Assembly: GCF_030994125.1 (NCBI RefSeq)
Contig: NZ_CP099917.1
Location: 496,001-560,000 of the forward strand
Length of the DNA: 64,000 nt
Direction of reading: 5' to 3'
DNA from: Pseudoalteromonas xiamenensis
GTDB taxonomy: Bacteria; Pseudomonadota; Gammaproteobacteria; Enterobacterales; Alteromonadaceae
A program made the translations under genes and the position numbers. The notes under the pieces were generated by a model. That model made no database searches, was not told where the DNA came from, and saw only the letters and a list, made by a program, of their open reading frames with translations. This document shows, piece after piece, positions 45,453 through 55,298 of this stretch; positions within the stretch are counted from its first letter, which is position 1; each line of letters starts with the position of its first letter.

Positions 45453-46421
45453 ATGTCTAAAATATTTGCAGATAACAGCCTCACTATTGGCAACACTCCT
45501 ATTGTAAAACTAAACCGCGTCACCGGTGGTAACGTTTACGCGAAAGTTGAATCTCGCAATCCAAGCTTTAGCGTTAAATGTCGTATTGGTGCTTCAATGA
45601 TTTGGGAAGCTGAAAAATCAGGTTTGCTCACTGAAGGCAAAGAAATCATCGAGCCAACGTCTGGTAACACCGGTATTGCGCTCGCTTTTGTAGCCGCTTC
45701 GAGAGGCTATAAGCTGACACTCACGATGCCCAACACAATGAGCTTGGAGCGTCGTAAATTGCTAAAAGCACTTGGCGCGAATTTAGTGTTAACAGAAGGC
45801 GCTAAAGGCATGAAAGGCGCGATTGAAAAAGCGCGTGAAATTGCGGACGCTGAGCCAAGCAAATTTGTTATGTTGCAACAATTTGAAAACCCAGCTAACC
45901 CTAAAATTCACTTTGAAACAACCGGTCCAGAGATCTTCGACGCGATGGACGGTAAAGTTGACTTCTTTGTGGCTGGTGTAGGTACAGGTGGTACCATCAC
46001 TGGTGTTAGCCGTTATCTAAAAAATGAAAAAGGTTTAGCTGTAAAATCTATCGCTGTTGAACCTGTCGATTCACCCGTGATCAGCCAAACACTTGCTGGT
46101 GAAGAAGTTAAACCAGGCCCACATAAGATCCAAGGCATCGGTGCTGGCTTTATTCCTGGTAACTTAGATTTAGAGTTAATTGATGGAACTGAGAAAGTAT
46201 CAAATGAAGATGCAATCGCAATGGCGCATCAACTTATGAAAGACGAAGGTATTCTTGTTGGTATTTCTTCTGGTGCAGCCGTTGTTGCAGCAAAACGTAT
46301 TGCAGAACGCCCTGAAAATGCAGACAAAAACATCGTCGTAATTTTACCAAGTGCGACTGAGCGTTATCTGTCTAGCCCACTTTTCGCTGACGAATTTACG
46401 GATCAAGAACTAGTGCAATAA
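45453..46421 (+). CDS. cysK: Cysteine synthase A (O-acetylserine sulfhydrylase)
   Basis: PLP enzyme that replaces the acetyl group of O-acetylserine with sulfide to give cysteine. Seen: 322 residues (E. coli 323); PLP lysine in [19 protein letters not shown] (Lys about 42), the substrate loop [19 protein letters not shown] (about 68-86), phosphate-binding [16 protein letters not shown] (about 176-191) and [13 protein letters not shown] near 270. CysK rather than CysM is favoured by length and the SVKCR segment. AGGGACC lies 5-8 bases before the ATG. Monocistronic, with a strong terminator after it. Confidence 0.97.
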   Translation: MSKIFADNSLTIGNTPIVKLNRVTGGNVYAKVESRNPSFSVKCRIGASMIWEAEKSGLLTEGKEIIEPTSGNTGIALAFVAASRGYKLTLTMPNTMSLERRKLLKALGANLVLTEGAKGMKGAIEKAREIADAEPSKFVMLQQFENPANPKIHFETTGPEIFDAMDGKVDFFVAGVGTGGTITGVSRYLKNEKGLAVKSIAVEPVDSPVISQTLAGEEVKPGPHKIQGIGAGFIPGNLDLELIDGTEKVSNEDAIAMAHQLMKDEGILVGISSGAAVVAAKRIAERPENADKNIVVILPSATERYLSSPLFADEFTDQELVQ

Positions 46422-46451
46422 GTTGTACAAAAATACAGATAATTAAATCAG

Positions 46452-46477
46452 AAAAAGGGGCATTGCCCCTTTTTTTG
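46452..46477 (+). terminator. Rho-independent terminator of cysK
   Basis: AAAAAGGGGC/GCCCCTTTTT stem with an ATT loop and seven or more T. Confidence 0.92.
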
Positions 46478-46545
46478 TTTGTGCCTTTACATCTAGCTAC
46501 AATCGTTACAAACTAAAAGCTGTTAAGGAAATAGAAGTACGTACT

Positions 46546-46983
46546 ATGAAAAACTTTCTTTTAGCATTAATTGCTGTTTTTGCATTCGTAGGATGCGGTG
46601 GTGGTGACGATGCAGCAAGCGGTGATAAAAATGCACCGAGTTACAATGCGGTGCTGTTTTTCGATGCTTTATATAATAAACATAATCTCAATGCAGCAAT
46701 CGAATTCTCAACGCCTAAAATGGCAAGGATAATGCGTTCTTACGGAACCGCTTCTCAATTCAGTCGAAATTTACTTAATTTGCAATATGACGAAGTTACC
46801 ATTGAAGTCGACATGACCAACGAAAGTCTCCGAGAAGTGTACGGTGATGAGTCAACGGTCAATTTAATCTTTACTGGTTACTGGCAAGGTAAAAAAATTG
46901 ATGACATGCGCAGTGTCAAAATGTTACGTAAAAAGGGCGTTTGGTACGTAGACAAAATTATTTATGACCCCTACGCACGTTGA
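46546..46983 (+). CDS. Small uncharacterised lipoprotein
   Basis: 145 residues with lipoprotein signal MKNFLLALIAVFAFVGC (FVGC lipobox, Cys17), a Gly/Asp-rich linker (GGGDDAASGDKN), then a compact NTF2/DUF4878-like alpha+beta shape (AVLFFDALYNKHNLNAAIEFSTPKMARI...VKMLRKKGVWYVDKIIYDPYAR). The family name is not certain. Likely anchored in the membrane facing the periplasm. It stands alone between cysK and the convergent fadE. AAGGAAA is 12 bases before the ATG. Confidence 0.75.
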   Translation: MKNFLLALIAVFAFVGCGGGDDAASGDKNAPSYNAVLFFDALYNKHNLNAAIEFSTPKMARIMRSYGTASQFSRNLLNLQYDEVTIEVDMTNESLREVYGDESTVNLIFTGYWQGKKIDDMRSVKMLRKKGVWYVDKIIYDPYAR

Positions 46984-46995
46984 GTTTATTTAGTT

Positions 46996-47033
46996 GGTAT
47001 GGTTTCCAATATACAGCCTTTGAGAACCATACC
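46996..47033. terminator. Inverted repeat between convergent lipoprotein and fadE genes
   Basis: Perfect 9-bp arms GGTATGGTT/AACCATACC with a 20-base loop, between two convergent genes. No T-run, so termination is uncertain. Confidence 0.4.
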
Positions 47034-47051
47034 ACTCCTTAGATTAATGAG

Positions 47052-49319
47052 TTACAGCTTCGAAAACACATCCACACCAATCGCTTGCTTACGAATTTCC
47101 TCTAGTCTCAATAACTTTTGATATTCGTCTTCGCCGATGTAATCTCCACGCCGAGCTTTATCTAACAGTTCATGCCAAGGCAGTTTCTTCCAATCAGTAT
47201 GTTGTTTTCTTAACGCATTTACTTCTTTAATTGTGCTTCGAAGCTCATGCTTCATTGAAAATGTTTCTTCCATAATACCGGTGGCGCCTTTTTCATCGAT
47301 ATGGCACAAAAATCCGACGCGTTCTCGGACAACATTTGGGGTTGAAAGAGCATGGCAAACTTCTTTCGCTAGCTTATCTGATGGCTGACGGAATTTATTA
47401 CCGAACGGGAAAATCCAAGTTTTAAGCATTGGACCTACCACACTCACATTAAAATTATCGCAAAATTCTTCCAGTGCTTTGGCACACAAAAACAGTTGCT
47501 TTTCCAGTCCGTACTGAACCAAAGGTAAATCGCCGTGCTGATGCCCATCATCAGCAAATTTCTTTAAAATACATGACGCTAAATAAAGATGACTAAGGGC
47601 ATCCCCTAGTCGCGCAGAAAGCATTTCCTTTCGTTTTAACTCTCCGCCAAGCGTTAACATGGCAATATCACTGACGAACGCCAACGCTTTACTGAGCCGA
47701 GTTAAATGTTGATAGTAACGCCTTGTTTGACCACTTAACTTCACTTGCACTAAACGAGACCCCGTAAGCGCCATTCCAAGCGCATTTAGAGCATTTAGCG
47801 CCGTGAATTGAACATGTGCCATTAGCACAGCGTCAAATTCTTTGAGTGCCAACTCCTCATCGGCCATAGCAACAATTTGCATTTCCTTCAAAACATAAGG
47901 GTGACAACGTGTTGCACCTTGACCAAAAATCATGAGGTTACGAGTTAGAATGTTAGCCCCCTCAACCGTTATTGAAATTGGGATCCCCATGTAATTTCGT
48001 GCGAGGTAGTTACTCGGGCCCATTTGGATACCCTTTCCACCGTGGATATCGAGAGCATGGTTAACACAATTTCTGGCCATCTCGGTCATGTGGTATTTCG
48101 CGATCGCGGTCGTTACCGCAGGACTATATTTCATGTCGATTGCAATTGCCGTAAAGTTACGAGCGGCTTCAATCGTGTAGGTATCTGCAATCATTTGGGC
48201 CAACGCCGATTGAATTCCTTCAAATGCACCAATAGGTTGACTAAATTGCGTCCGTACTTGAGCATAAGCCGTGGTCATGCGTGTACAAAGGTGTGCCGTT
48301 CCTGCGCTTAGTGCAGGTAATGATATGCCTCGACCTGCACTTAAACAAGATACAAGCATTCGCCACCCTCTTCCGATACCCTTGTCGCCACCAATGACCC
48401 AATCGAGCGGAATAAAGACATCTTTTCCAGATGTAGTCCCGTTTAGAAATCCCAAATTAAGAGGGTTATGCCGCTTACCTATCTCTACACCCGGATGATC
48501 TGTTGGAATCAGCGCACAGGTTATACCCAAGTCAACGTTGGTTCCAAGTAACCTATCGGGGTCTTTAACTTTGAATGCAAGACCCAACACTGTCGCCACT
48601 GGTGCAAGCGTAATGTACCGTTTGTCCCATGTGAGCGACAGTCCCAAAACCTCTTGTCCATCAATTGATTGTTTACAGACAATACCAAAATCGGGAATAC
48701 CACCAGCATCCGAACCGGCTTCGGGACCTGTCAACGCGAAACAAGGTATTGCTTCACCCGTTGCCAGTTTAGGTAACCATTGTTCTTGTTGCTCGTGAGT
48801 CCCGTAATGTAGCAACAGTTCTGCTGGACCCAAACTATTAGGTACCATTACGGTAACCGCGGCTGATAGGCTTTTGCTTGCAATTTTAGAGACAATATAG
48901 GAATTTGCTTGAGCTGAAAATTGCAAACCGCCGTAATTTTCTGGAATAATGAATGAAAAGAAACCTTTTTCTTTTATAAATTTCCAGACATTTTTTGGCA
49001 AGTCCATATTCTTCGCAATTTGCGCTTCATCAAGCATGCCAAGCAACGTTTCTAGCTCATTATCGATAAACGCTTTTTCTCGCTCGCTCAAGGTTGGTTT
49101 TGGATAAGAATGCAGTTTTGACCAATTAGGACGACCTGAAAACAAATCTGCATCCCACCAAACGTCACCTGCCTCCATAGCCTCTTGCTCTGTTTGAGAT
49201 AAAGGTGGAAGTGCTTTTTTAAAAAACGTCATAACGGGTTTTGAAACCAGACTATATCGAATGTCCTTCACCAGCAGCATTATCACAATGACTGCCACGA
49301 TAAAAATGAACCAACTCAT
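47052..49319 (-). CDS. fadE: Acyl-CoA dehydrogenase FadE
   Basis: FAD enzyme catalysing the first step of fatty acid beta-oxidation. Seen: 755 residues, in the long FadE class (E. coli 814) rather than the 380-residue type; an N-terminal membrane helix (residues 3-16, FIFIVAVIVIMLLV); acyl-CoA dehydrogenase core from about 70 to 480 with FFSFIIPENYGGLQFSAQANS, CFALTGPEAGSDAGGIPD, GRGWRMLVSCLSAGRGISLPALS and DIHGGKGIQMGPSNYLARNY; and a FadE-specific C-terminal region (about 500-755). The GTP/FAD-site spelling fits the family. It is transcribed alone; a fatty-acid-responsive FadR/PsrA site was not identified by eye. Confidence 0.93.
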   Translation of the reverse strand: MSWFIFIVAVIVIMLLVKDIRYSLVSKPVMTFFKKALPPLSQTEQEAMEAGDVWWDADLFSGRPNWSKLHSYPKPTLSEREKAFIDNELETLLGMLDEAQIAKNMDLPKNVWKFIKEKGFFSFIIPENYGGLQFSAQANSYIVSKIASKSLSAAVTVMVPNSLGPAELLLHYGTHEQQEQWLPKLATGEAIPCFALTGPEAGSDAGGIPDFGIVCKQSIDGQEVLGLSLTWDKRYITLAPVATVLGLAFKVKDPDRLLGTNVDLGITCALIPTDHPGVEIGKRHNPLNLGFLNGTTSGKDVFIPLDWVIGGDKGIGRGWRMLVSCLSAGRGISLPALSAGTAHLCTRMTTAYAQVRTQFSQPIGAFEGIQSALAQMIADTYTIEAARNFTAIAIDMKYSPAVTTAIAKYHMTEMARNCVNHALDIHGGKGIQMGPSNYLARNYMGIPISITVEGANILTRNLMIFGQGATRCHPYVLKEMQIVAMADEELALKEFDAVLMAHVQFTALNALNALGMALTGSRLVQVKLSGQTRRYYQHLTRLSKALAFVSDIAMLTLGGELKRKEMLSARLGDALSHLYLASCILKKFADDGHQHGDLPLVQYGLEKQLFLCAKALEEFCDNFNVSVVGPMLKTWIFPFGNKFRQPSDKLAKEVCHALSTPNVVRERVGFLCHIDEKGATGIMEETFSMKHELRSTIKEVNALRKQHTDWKKLPWHELLDKARRGDYIGEDEYQKLLRLEEIRKQAIGVDVFSKL

Positions 49320-49489
49320 ACGTATATTCCTTAGTAATGACTGCTAAAAGTATGGTTTAAAATGTCATAAATTCAATACGCTAGTTTAACCACATTGACA
49401 TTACCATGTGCGGTCCAACGCATGGCAATTGTTCCCTACTTCATGCCCTGCTATCATGACTGTTCCAATAACAACAAGTGAACGTGACG

Positions 49490-51307
49490 ATGAAAACGAA
49501 ACTCACACTAAGCGCTTTAATGGTGGCAAGTGTCTTAGCCTTAACAGGTTGCCAACAAGAAAAAGTATCAAGCCCTGCCCCACTTACCGAAAAAGATGCA
49601 GAACAATTTTTAACTAAAGTTGAAACTGAATTACTTAACTTGAACGTAGAAAGTGGCCAAGCACAGTGGATTTACGCAAACTTTATCACGCATGACACCG
49701 CTAATTTAGCAGCTCAAGCTAATCAGAAATTCACTGAGGCAGTCGTAAGTTTGGCAAATGAAGCGGCAAAATTTGATAATTTAGAACTCAATGCGGACAA
49801 CCGACGTAAACTGGATATTTTAAAGCTGGCGCTAACACTCCCTGCTCCACAAGATCCTGTAAAAACGGCTCGAGTTTCTGAGCTCGCCGCTGAACTGGAT
49901 GGTATGTACGGTAAAGGTAAATACTGTAAAGAAGATGGCCAGTGTTTAAGTCTTGGTGATATGACCGCCAAAATGGCGACAAGTCGTGACTACAACGAGC
50001 TACTTGATATGTGGCAAGGTTGGCGTGAAGTGTCTAAACCAATGCGCGACCTTTACAAAGAGCAAGTTGTGCTAACCAATGAAGGCGCTAAAGAACTCGG
50101 CTATGCAGATACTGGCGCTATGTGGCGTTCTAAGTACGATATGCCAGCTGATGATTTTGCGAAAGAGTTAGACCGCATTTGGGGTCAAGTTAAGCCGCTT
50201 TATGATTCGCTTCACTGTCATGTTCGTGCAAAATTGGGCGAAAAATATGGCACAGACAAAGTACCACAGGATAAACCTATCCCGGCTCATTTGCTGGGCA
50301 ATATGTGGGCTCAAACTTGGGGCAATATTTACGATTTAGTTGCGCCAGAAAACGCGGACCCTGGTTATGACGTAACGGAACTGCTGGCTGACCATAACTA
50401 TGATGAAATAAAAATGGTCAAGGGTGCAGAGAAATTCTTTACTTCGATGGGTTTTGCACCACTTCCTGAAACATTCTGGGAGCGATCATTATTTACCAAA
50501 CCGAGAGACCGAGATGTGCAATGTCATGCGTCGGCTTGGAATATCGACTTTAAAGACGATTTACGTATAAAAATGTGTATTCAACGCACAGGTGAAGAAT
50601 TTGCTGTTATTCACCATGAACTTGGACACAATTTCTATCAACGCGCATACAACAACCTACCTATCTTTTATCAAGACAGTGCGAATGACGGATTCCATGA
50701 AGCGATTGGTGATACCATTGCGCTATCTGTCACACCTGGTTATCTGAAAGAAATCGGTTTATTGGACAAAGTTCCTGACGAATCAAAAGACATTGGCTTA
50801 TTGATGCGCATGGCTCTTGATAAAATCGCATTCATCCCATTTGGTCTTCTTGTTGACCAATGGCGATGGAAAGTATTCTCAGGTGAAATTAAGCCAGAAC
50901 AATATAACCAAGCTTGGTGGGCACTGCGTGAGAAATACCAAGGTATTACTGCGCCAATCGCACGAACTGAGGCGGACTTTGATCCAGGTGCCAAGTATCA
51001 TGTTCCAGGCAATGTTCCTTATACTCGTTACTTCTTAGCACACATTCTGCAGTTCCAGTTCCACAAAGCAATGTGTGACATTTCAGGTAATAAAGAGTCA
51101 ATACACCGCTGTTCTGTCTATGGTTCTGAAGAAGCCGGCAAGCGACTAAATGAAATGTTAGAAATGGGCTCAAGCCGCCCATGGCAAGAAGCATTAGCGA
51201 AATTAACAGGTTCAAACGAAATGGATGCAAACGCCGTTCTTGACTATTTTGCTCCATTAAAAGCTTACTTGGACGAGCAAAACAAAGACCGTCAATGTGG
51301 CTGGTAA
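49490..51307 (+). CDS. M2-family (ACE-like) peptidyl-dipeptidase lipoprotein
   Basis: Zinc metallopeptidase resembling angiotensin-converting enzyme, expected to release dipeptides from peptide C-termini in the periplasm. Seen: 605 residues; lipoprotein signal MKTKLTLSALMVASVLALTGC (Cys21); zinc motif IHHELGHNFYQ (HExxH) with the third ligand Glu in GFHEAIGDTIALS 23-27 residues on; AWNIDFKDDLRIKMC substrate-side segment; and PYTRYFLAHILQFQFHKAMC near the C-terminus, all typical of family M2. The ATG at 49490 is preferred over a GTG four codons earlier because the signal begins there. A bidirectional-type terminator follows. Confidence 0.92.
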   Translation: MKTKLTLSALMVASVLALTGCQQEKVSSPAPLTEKDAEQFLTKVETELLNLNVESGQAQWIYANFITHDTANLAAQANQKFTEAVVSLANEAAKFDNLELNADNRRKLDILKLALTLPAPQDPVKTARVSELAAELDGMYGKGKYCKEDGQCLSLGDMTAKMATSRDYNELLDMWQGWREVSKPMRDLYKEQVVLTNEGAKELGYADTGAMWRSKYDMPADDFAKELDRIWGQVKPLYDSLHCHVRAKLGEKYGTDKVPQDKPIPAHLLGNMWAQTWGNIYDLVAPENADPGYDVTELLADHNYDEIKMVKGAEKFFTSMGFAPLPETFWERSLFTKPRDRDVQCHASAWNIDFKDDLRIKMCIQRTGEEFAVIHHELGHNFYQRAYNNLPIFYQDSANDGFHEAIGDTIALSVTPGYLKEIGLLDKVPDESKDIGLLMRMALDKIAFIPFGLLVDQWRWKVFSGEIKPEQYNQAWWALREKYQGITAPIARTEADFDPGAKYHVPGNVPYTRYFLAHILQFQFHKAMCDISGNKESIHRCSVYGSEEAGKRLNEMLEMGSSRPWQEALAKLTGSNEMDANAVLDYFAPLKAYLDEQNKDRQCGW

Positions 51308-51389
51308 TACTTGAATAATTTACCCGTAAATCGTATGTGTTTGACTAAATATTAGCAGACGAATAACGTTTTACTTGTATGGAATCTAT

Positions 51390-51415
51390 AAGGCGCTTCT
51401 TAGAAGCGCCTTTTT
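51390..51415. terminator. Rho-independent terminator between convergent genes
   Basis: AGGCGCTTC/GAAGCGCCT perfect 9-bp stem with a 3-base loop and T-run (51411-51415). Serves the M2 peptidase gene; it lies 9 bp past the stop of the convergent GGDEF-EAL gene. Confidence 0.88.
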
Positions 51416-51423
51416 ACGGGTGT

Positions 51424-53022
51424 CTATTTGGTTGTTCGAAGTGCCTGGCTCACAACAGATTGGGAACTGAGCCAATTCACGCAATTGTTGAGTGACATGG
51501 GTTCACAAATATGAAAACCCTGCATTTGTGATATGCCGATTTTCTTCAGTTTTTCTATTTGCTCTTCACGTTCAATACCCTTAGCGACGAGTTTCACATT
51601 AAGTCGTTTCGCTATGGAAGCACAAAGCTCGAGCAACGTGTTCTTATCGTCATCCGACAAATGCGAAAAAACGACAGGATCCATCTTAATACCGGCTAAT
51701 CCTTTACTGATGAGATGCCTAAGTCCACCATTGCCTGTTGCGAAATCGTCAATATTTACTTCGTATCCTAATTCATTCAGCGTTCTAACTAACTCTTCAC
51801 TCTCGGGATGCAAAATGAGCAAACTGTCTGCGATTTCTAAGACGATGTGCCTCGAAAACGTGCCTTCGGCTGACTGATGCTCCGCAAGATGATGCACAAT
51901 CTTATTTGATTGAAGGTCGAAAGCACTTAAATTGATGTGTACTTTGATATTTGGTTTAACTTCCAGTAGAGCGGGCAAATCTAAGTGCACCCGATTAAGC
52001 ACCCAAGGCGTTATTTGCCTAAGAATGCCTGCACGGAGAGCCATTTTAATAAACTGCTCTGCCGCGAGTAACGTACCATCTTTCTGGGGCCAACGCAGCA
52101 ATGCCTCAACAGCAACAATGTCACCTGAAACAAAATCATAAACAGGTTGGTAATGAATCAACAATTCATCCTTAGCCAAAGCATGTTGCAACATCTGTAG
52201 AGTCATTAATTCCTTTTTAGCTTCTCCTCCCAGTTCCTCACTAAAAATAACCAGACTTTGCCGCGTGTGTTTAGCGTGATACATGGCAATATCTGCTTCT
52301 TTTAACAAATCTAAGCTACTGGATTTCGCCCCGTTATACTGGCTAGCACCTGCACTGTAATTAACATTCAACTCATAGCCTTCAATGTGAAAAGGATGAT
52401 GAAGTGTGCTCACAAACGTGTTGTTCTGAGAATAGATAGTGGTTGTATCATGAGCACTACACAACAGCACAAACTCATCGCCACCAATGCGATAAAGTAC
52501 GTTGTTAGGCAATAAGGCTTGAGACAGTCTAGTAGCAAGTTCCTTTAGAAGCTTATCACCAACCGAATGACCTAATGCGTCGTTGATTTCCTTGAAATTA
52601 TTTAAATCAATCAGCAAAAGTGCAAAGGGGGTGTGCTTGCCCAGCCATTCACTAATTTGACATAGGCAACTCGCCCTATTCGGCAACCCAGTTAAACTGT
52701 CTTGTTCAGCTAATTTCTTTTCATATTCCGTTCGCTCTTTTTCCCGTTTCAACGACCTAAGACTGAGCTGAATAACTAATAATACAAACACACTGCCAAA
52801 AAACAGAATGCCCGACACACCAAGATCGACCCAGTTGATTGAGAGAGCTGACATTAAGTAAGCAACGAATACGCTGTAGCTCACGCTAAAGCCGATAATC
52901 AACCCATAAAGAATTTTCCAGCCCAATTCTCGACTGAGAAAGCAAATTTTGTGAGCCGCTTTTAACGTGGACAGTAAAATAAACAATCCGGCGATGACAA
53001 TCAATACTGCTATGACAGTCAC
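51424..53022 (-). CDS. Membrane GGDEF-EAL protein with an altered EAL site
   Basis: Cyclic-di-GMP signalling protein of 532 residues. Seen: two to three N-terminal membrane helices (residues 1-85); GGDEF domain at about 100-255 with intact RIGGDEFVLL and no clear RxxD inhibitory site four residues before it; EAL domain at about 275-520. The EAL begins well (VEALLRWPQ, INLSAF, VNIDDF, IKMDPVVF, MQGFHICEP), but the usual ELTE reads LEIAD and the usual AEGVE reads AKGIE. Loss of that Glu, a catalytic residue in characterised EAL enzymes, suggests a diguanylate cyclase with a regulatory EAL rather than a phosphodiesterase. The start is GTG with AGGG upstream. Confidence 0.9.
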   Translation of the reverse strand: MTVIAVLIVIAGLFILLSTLKAAHKICFLSRELGWKILYGLIIGFSVSYSVFVAYLMSALSINWVDLGVSGILFFGSVFVLLVIQLSLRSLKREKERTEYEKKLAEQDSLTGLPNRASCLCQISEWLGKHTPFALLLIDLNNFKEINDALGHSVGDKLLKELATRLSQALLPNNVLYRIGGDEFVLLCSAHDTTTIYSQNNTFVSTLHHPFHIEGYELNVNYSAGASQYNGAKSSSLDLLKEADIAMYHAKHTRQSLVIFSEELGGEAKKELMTLQMLQHALAKDELLIHYQPVYDFVSGDIVAVEALLRWPQKDGTLLAAEQFIKMALRAGILRQITPWVLNRVHLDLPALLEVKPNIKVHINLSAFDLQSNKIVHHLAEHQSAEGTFSRHIVLEIADSLLILHPESEELVRTLNELGYEVNIDDFATGNGGLRHLISKGLAGIKMDPVVFSHLSDDDKNTLLELCASIAKRLNVKLVAKGIEREEQIEKLKKIGISQMQGFHICEPMSLNNCVNWLSSQSVVSQALRTTK

Positions 53023-53124
53023 GAATGTACCCTGATGAAGTGTTTTAAAGAGTATAGGCGAGAAAAACTAAAGCAGCGAAAAAGCCCACACAATCTAACG
53101 GGAGTTATGCAGGCTGGTTGGAGT

Positions 53125-53364
53125 TTACGCGTTACGTAAGATTGAGTAGAGCTGATCTTTCAACTGAAGTCTTTGTTTTTTCAGTGACTCTAGATATTCA
53201 TCAGAGCTACTCTCAACGCCATCTTCAATTCGGATTACGGCGTGGTCAAGATCATGATAGTCATCAAACAAACGTGCGAAATGTTTATCGTTCATTTTCA
53301 ACTCGTGGATCTTATCTTTAAATTCAGGTAATTCTTTTGCAAGGCTGTGGCGTTCAATCGTCAT
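53125..53364 (-). CDS. YdcH/DUF465 family small protein
   Basis: 79-residue all-helical protein (HSLAKELPEFKDKIHELKMNDKHFARLFDDYHDLDHAVIRIEDG...LESLKKQRLQLKDQLYSIL). The FxxLxxxYHxLDxxIxRIE-type centre is characteristic of the YdcH family, which forms short coiled-coil hairpins; function unknown. GGAGTCTC-type ribosome site lies just upstream of the ATG. It is a single gene upstream of gap on the other side of a 270-bp gap. Confidence 0.88.
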   Translation of the reverse strand: MTIERHSLAKELPEFKDKIHELKMNDKHFARLFDDYHDLDHAVIRIEDGVESSSDEYLESLKKQRLQLKDQLYSILRNA

Positions 53365-53587
53365 ATTGAGACTCCTTTACACATAGAGAAAAGTGGCAAC
53401 AGTAACTTTTATCAACTTGTTTCTGTTCCGTTAAAGTCATAGTACGCCTATGGAATTTTGTTTTTTTGATCTAAGACAAGCTCGCTAAACTATTAATAAA
53501 AAGTTGAAAAATGACAAAAGGATTTAAATGGATCACATACTTTTAGAATATTGAATCCAAGACTTAAGCAATCGTGGAAAAATGGCA

Positions 53588-53616
53588 TAAAAAAAGCCGA
53601 CATAACGTCGGCTTTG
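53588..53616 (-). terminator. Rho-independent terminator of the edd-eda-gap operon
   Basis: On the minus strand AAAGCCGAC/GTCGGCTTT with a 5-base loop, followed by seven T, 20 bp past the gap stop. The rest of the 53365-53635 gap shows no other gene. Confidence 0.9.
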
Positions 53617-53635
53617 TATTGGATAAACATTGATA

Positions 53636-54640
53636 TTACAAGAATTTTCCAAGTGTTTTTACTTGATCCAACATACGATTAGAGAAACCCCACTCGTTGT
53701 CGTACCAAGCCATTACTTTAACTAGTTTGCCATCAACACGTGTTTGTGTTGCATCAAAAATAGACGATGCTGGATTGTGATTGAAGTCAATTGATACCAA
53801 AGGTAGTTCATTCACTTCAAGTACGCCTGCCATAGCACCCTGCGCTGCCGCTTTAACCGCTGCATTGACTTCTTCTTTAGTCGTTTCACGTGACGCAACA
53901 AAGGTCAGATCCACAAGTGACACATTGATAGTTGGAACACGAACAGCCATACCATCAAGTTTTCCAGCAAGCTCAGGCAACACAAGACCAACAGCTGCTG
54001 CTGCACCTGTTTTTGTTGGGATCATAGATTGCGTTGCGCTGCGCGCACGGTAAAGATCTGGGTGGTATACGTCAGTCAATACCTGGTCATTAGTGTAAGC
54101 GTGAATAGTGGTCATACTACCTTGTTCAATTCCGATAGTATCGTTCAATGCTTTCGCTACAGGCGCTAAACAGTTAGTCGTGCAAGAGGCATTTGAAATG
54201 ATGTTACTCGATGCAGTCAGTACATCGCTATTTACACCGTGAACAACCGTGGCATCCATTTCTTTACCTGGTGCTGATACGATTACTTTTTTCGCACCTG
54301 CTTCAATGTGTTTAGAGGCACTTGCGCGGTCAGTAAACAACCCCGTACATTCAAGAACAACATCTACACCTAAACGTGCCCAAGGAAGATTTGATGGATC
54401 ACGTTCTTGAACCAGCTCGATTTCATCATTGCCAATGACAAGTGTATTGCCTGTAAGCGACACTTCTTGCGAAAACTTGCCGTGCACTGAATCATATTGC
54501 GTCAAGTGTGCATTTACATTTGCTGGAGCCAAGTCGTTGATTGCAACAACTTTGATTTCATTTTGTTGGTTTGACTCATAGAGAGCACGTAAAACATTAC
54601 GACCGATACGGCCATAGCCATTAATTGCGATTTTAATCAT
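53636..54640 (-). CDS. gap: Glyceraldehyde-3-phosphate dehydrogenase
   Basis: Oxidises glyceraldehyde 3-phosphate to 1,3-bisphosphoglycerate with NAD. Seen: 334 residues; Rossmann start [20 protein letters not shown], catalytic [15 protein letters not shown] (Cys about 153), [33 protein letters not shown] and the C-terminal [15 protein letters not shown]. The frame runs 40 codons further upstream into eda, but the ATG at 54640 gives the family N-terminus and has AAGGGGA upstream. It lies 16 bp after eda, so glyceraldehyde phosphate produced by KDPG aldolase is handed straight to this enzyme. A separate housekeeping gap may exist elsewhere. Confidence 0.96.
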   Translation of the reverse strand: MIKIAINGYGRIGRNVLRALYESNQQNEIKVVAINDLAPANVNAHLTQYDSVHGKFSQEVSLTGNTLVIGNDEIELVQERDPSNLPWARLGVDVVLECTGLFTDRASASKHIEAGAKKVIVSAPGKEMDATVVHGVNSDVLTASSNIISNASCTTNCLAPVAKALNDTIGIEQGSMTTIHAYTNDQVLTDVYHPDLYRARSATQSMIPTKTGAAAAVGLVLPELAGKLDGMAVRVPTINVSLVDLTFVASRETTKEEVNAAVKAAAQGAMAGVLEVNELPLVSIDFNHNPASSIFDATQTRVDGKLVKVMAWYDNEWGFSNRMLDQVKTLGKFL

Positions 54641-54656
54641 TTTCGAGTCCCCTTGA

Positions 54657-55277
54657 TTATTTAATTTGACTTGCTTGTTTTGCAAGCGCTTCAATGGCCT
54701 GCCAATCTTTGTTTGCAATAAGTTGCTTATCGACCATCCAAGTACCACCAACACACACAACGTTGCTCAGTGATAGGTACTTAGGTGCAGATTCGAGCGT
54801 GATGCCGCCGGTCGGGCAAAACTTTACGTGAGGAATTGGTCCACCAATTGACTTTAACATTGGTGCCCCTCCTGCCGCTTCTGCAGGGAAAAACTTTAAA
54901 AACTTAAAACCATGAGACGCCAAACGCATAACTTCACTTGGCGTAGCAGCTCCCGGTAAAAATGGAATGTCTGTTGATTTTGCAAGTGCAATCAGTTCGT
55001 CTGTTACACCTGGACTCACCATAAAATCGGCGCCAGCTTCAACCGATGCGTCGAAAGTAGCCTTATCAACAACGGTGCCCGTACCAACAAACGCCTCTGG
55101 TACAGCTTGTTTCATCAACTTCACAGCTTCAGCAGCCACTGGTGTACGCAATGTAATTTCCAATGCACGTAAACCACCCGCATATAAAGCTTTAGCAAGC
55201 GGAGCCGCGTCGTCTAAATTGTCGATCACAACTACAGGTACAACTGGTGCCGATGATAAAATAGCTTCGATGTTCAT
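54657..55277 (-). CDS. eda: KDPG/KHG aldolase
   Basis: Splits 2-keto-3-deoxy-6-phosphogluconate into pyruvate and glyceraldehyde 3-phosphate. Seen: 206 residues; [36 protein letters not shown] (with the catalytic Glu), [27 protein letters not shown], the Schiff-base lysine in [14 protein letters not shown] (about residue 127) and [10 protein letters not shown]. The first in-frame start at 55295 is six codons upstream; the ATG at 55277 has GAGGGA 5-9 bases before it and gives the usual N-terminus. 21 bp downstream of edd. Confidence 0.95.
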   Translation of the reverse strand: MNIEAILSSAPVVPVVVIDNLDDAAPLAKALYAGGLRALEITLRTPVAAEAVKLMKQAVPEAFVGTGTVVDKATFDASVEAGADFMVSPGVTDELIALAKSTDIPFLPGAATPSEVMRLASHGFKFLKFFPAEAAGGAPMLKSIGGPIPHVKFCPTGGITLESAPKYLSLSNVVCVGGTWMVDKQLIANKDWQAIEALAKQASQIK

Positions 55278-55298
55278 CACGTCCCTCATTCCCAATTG

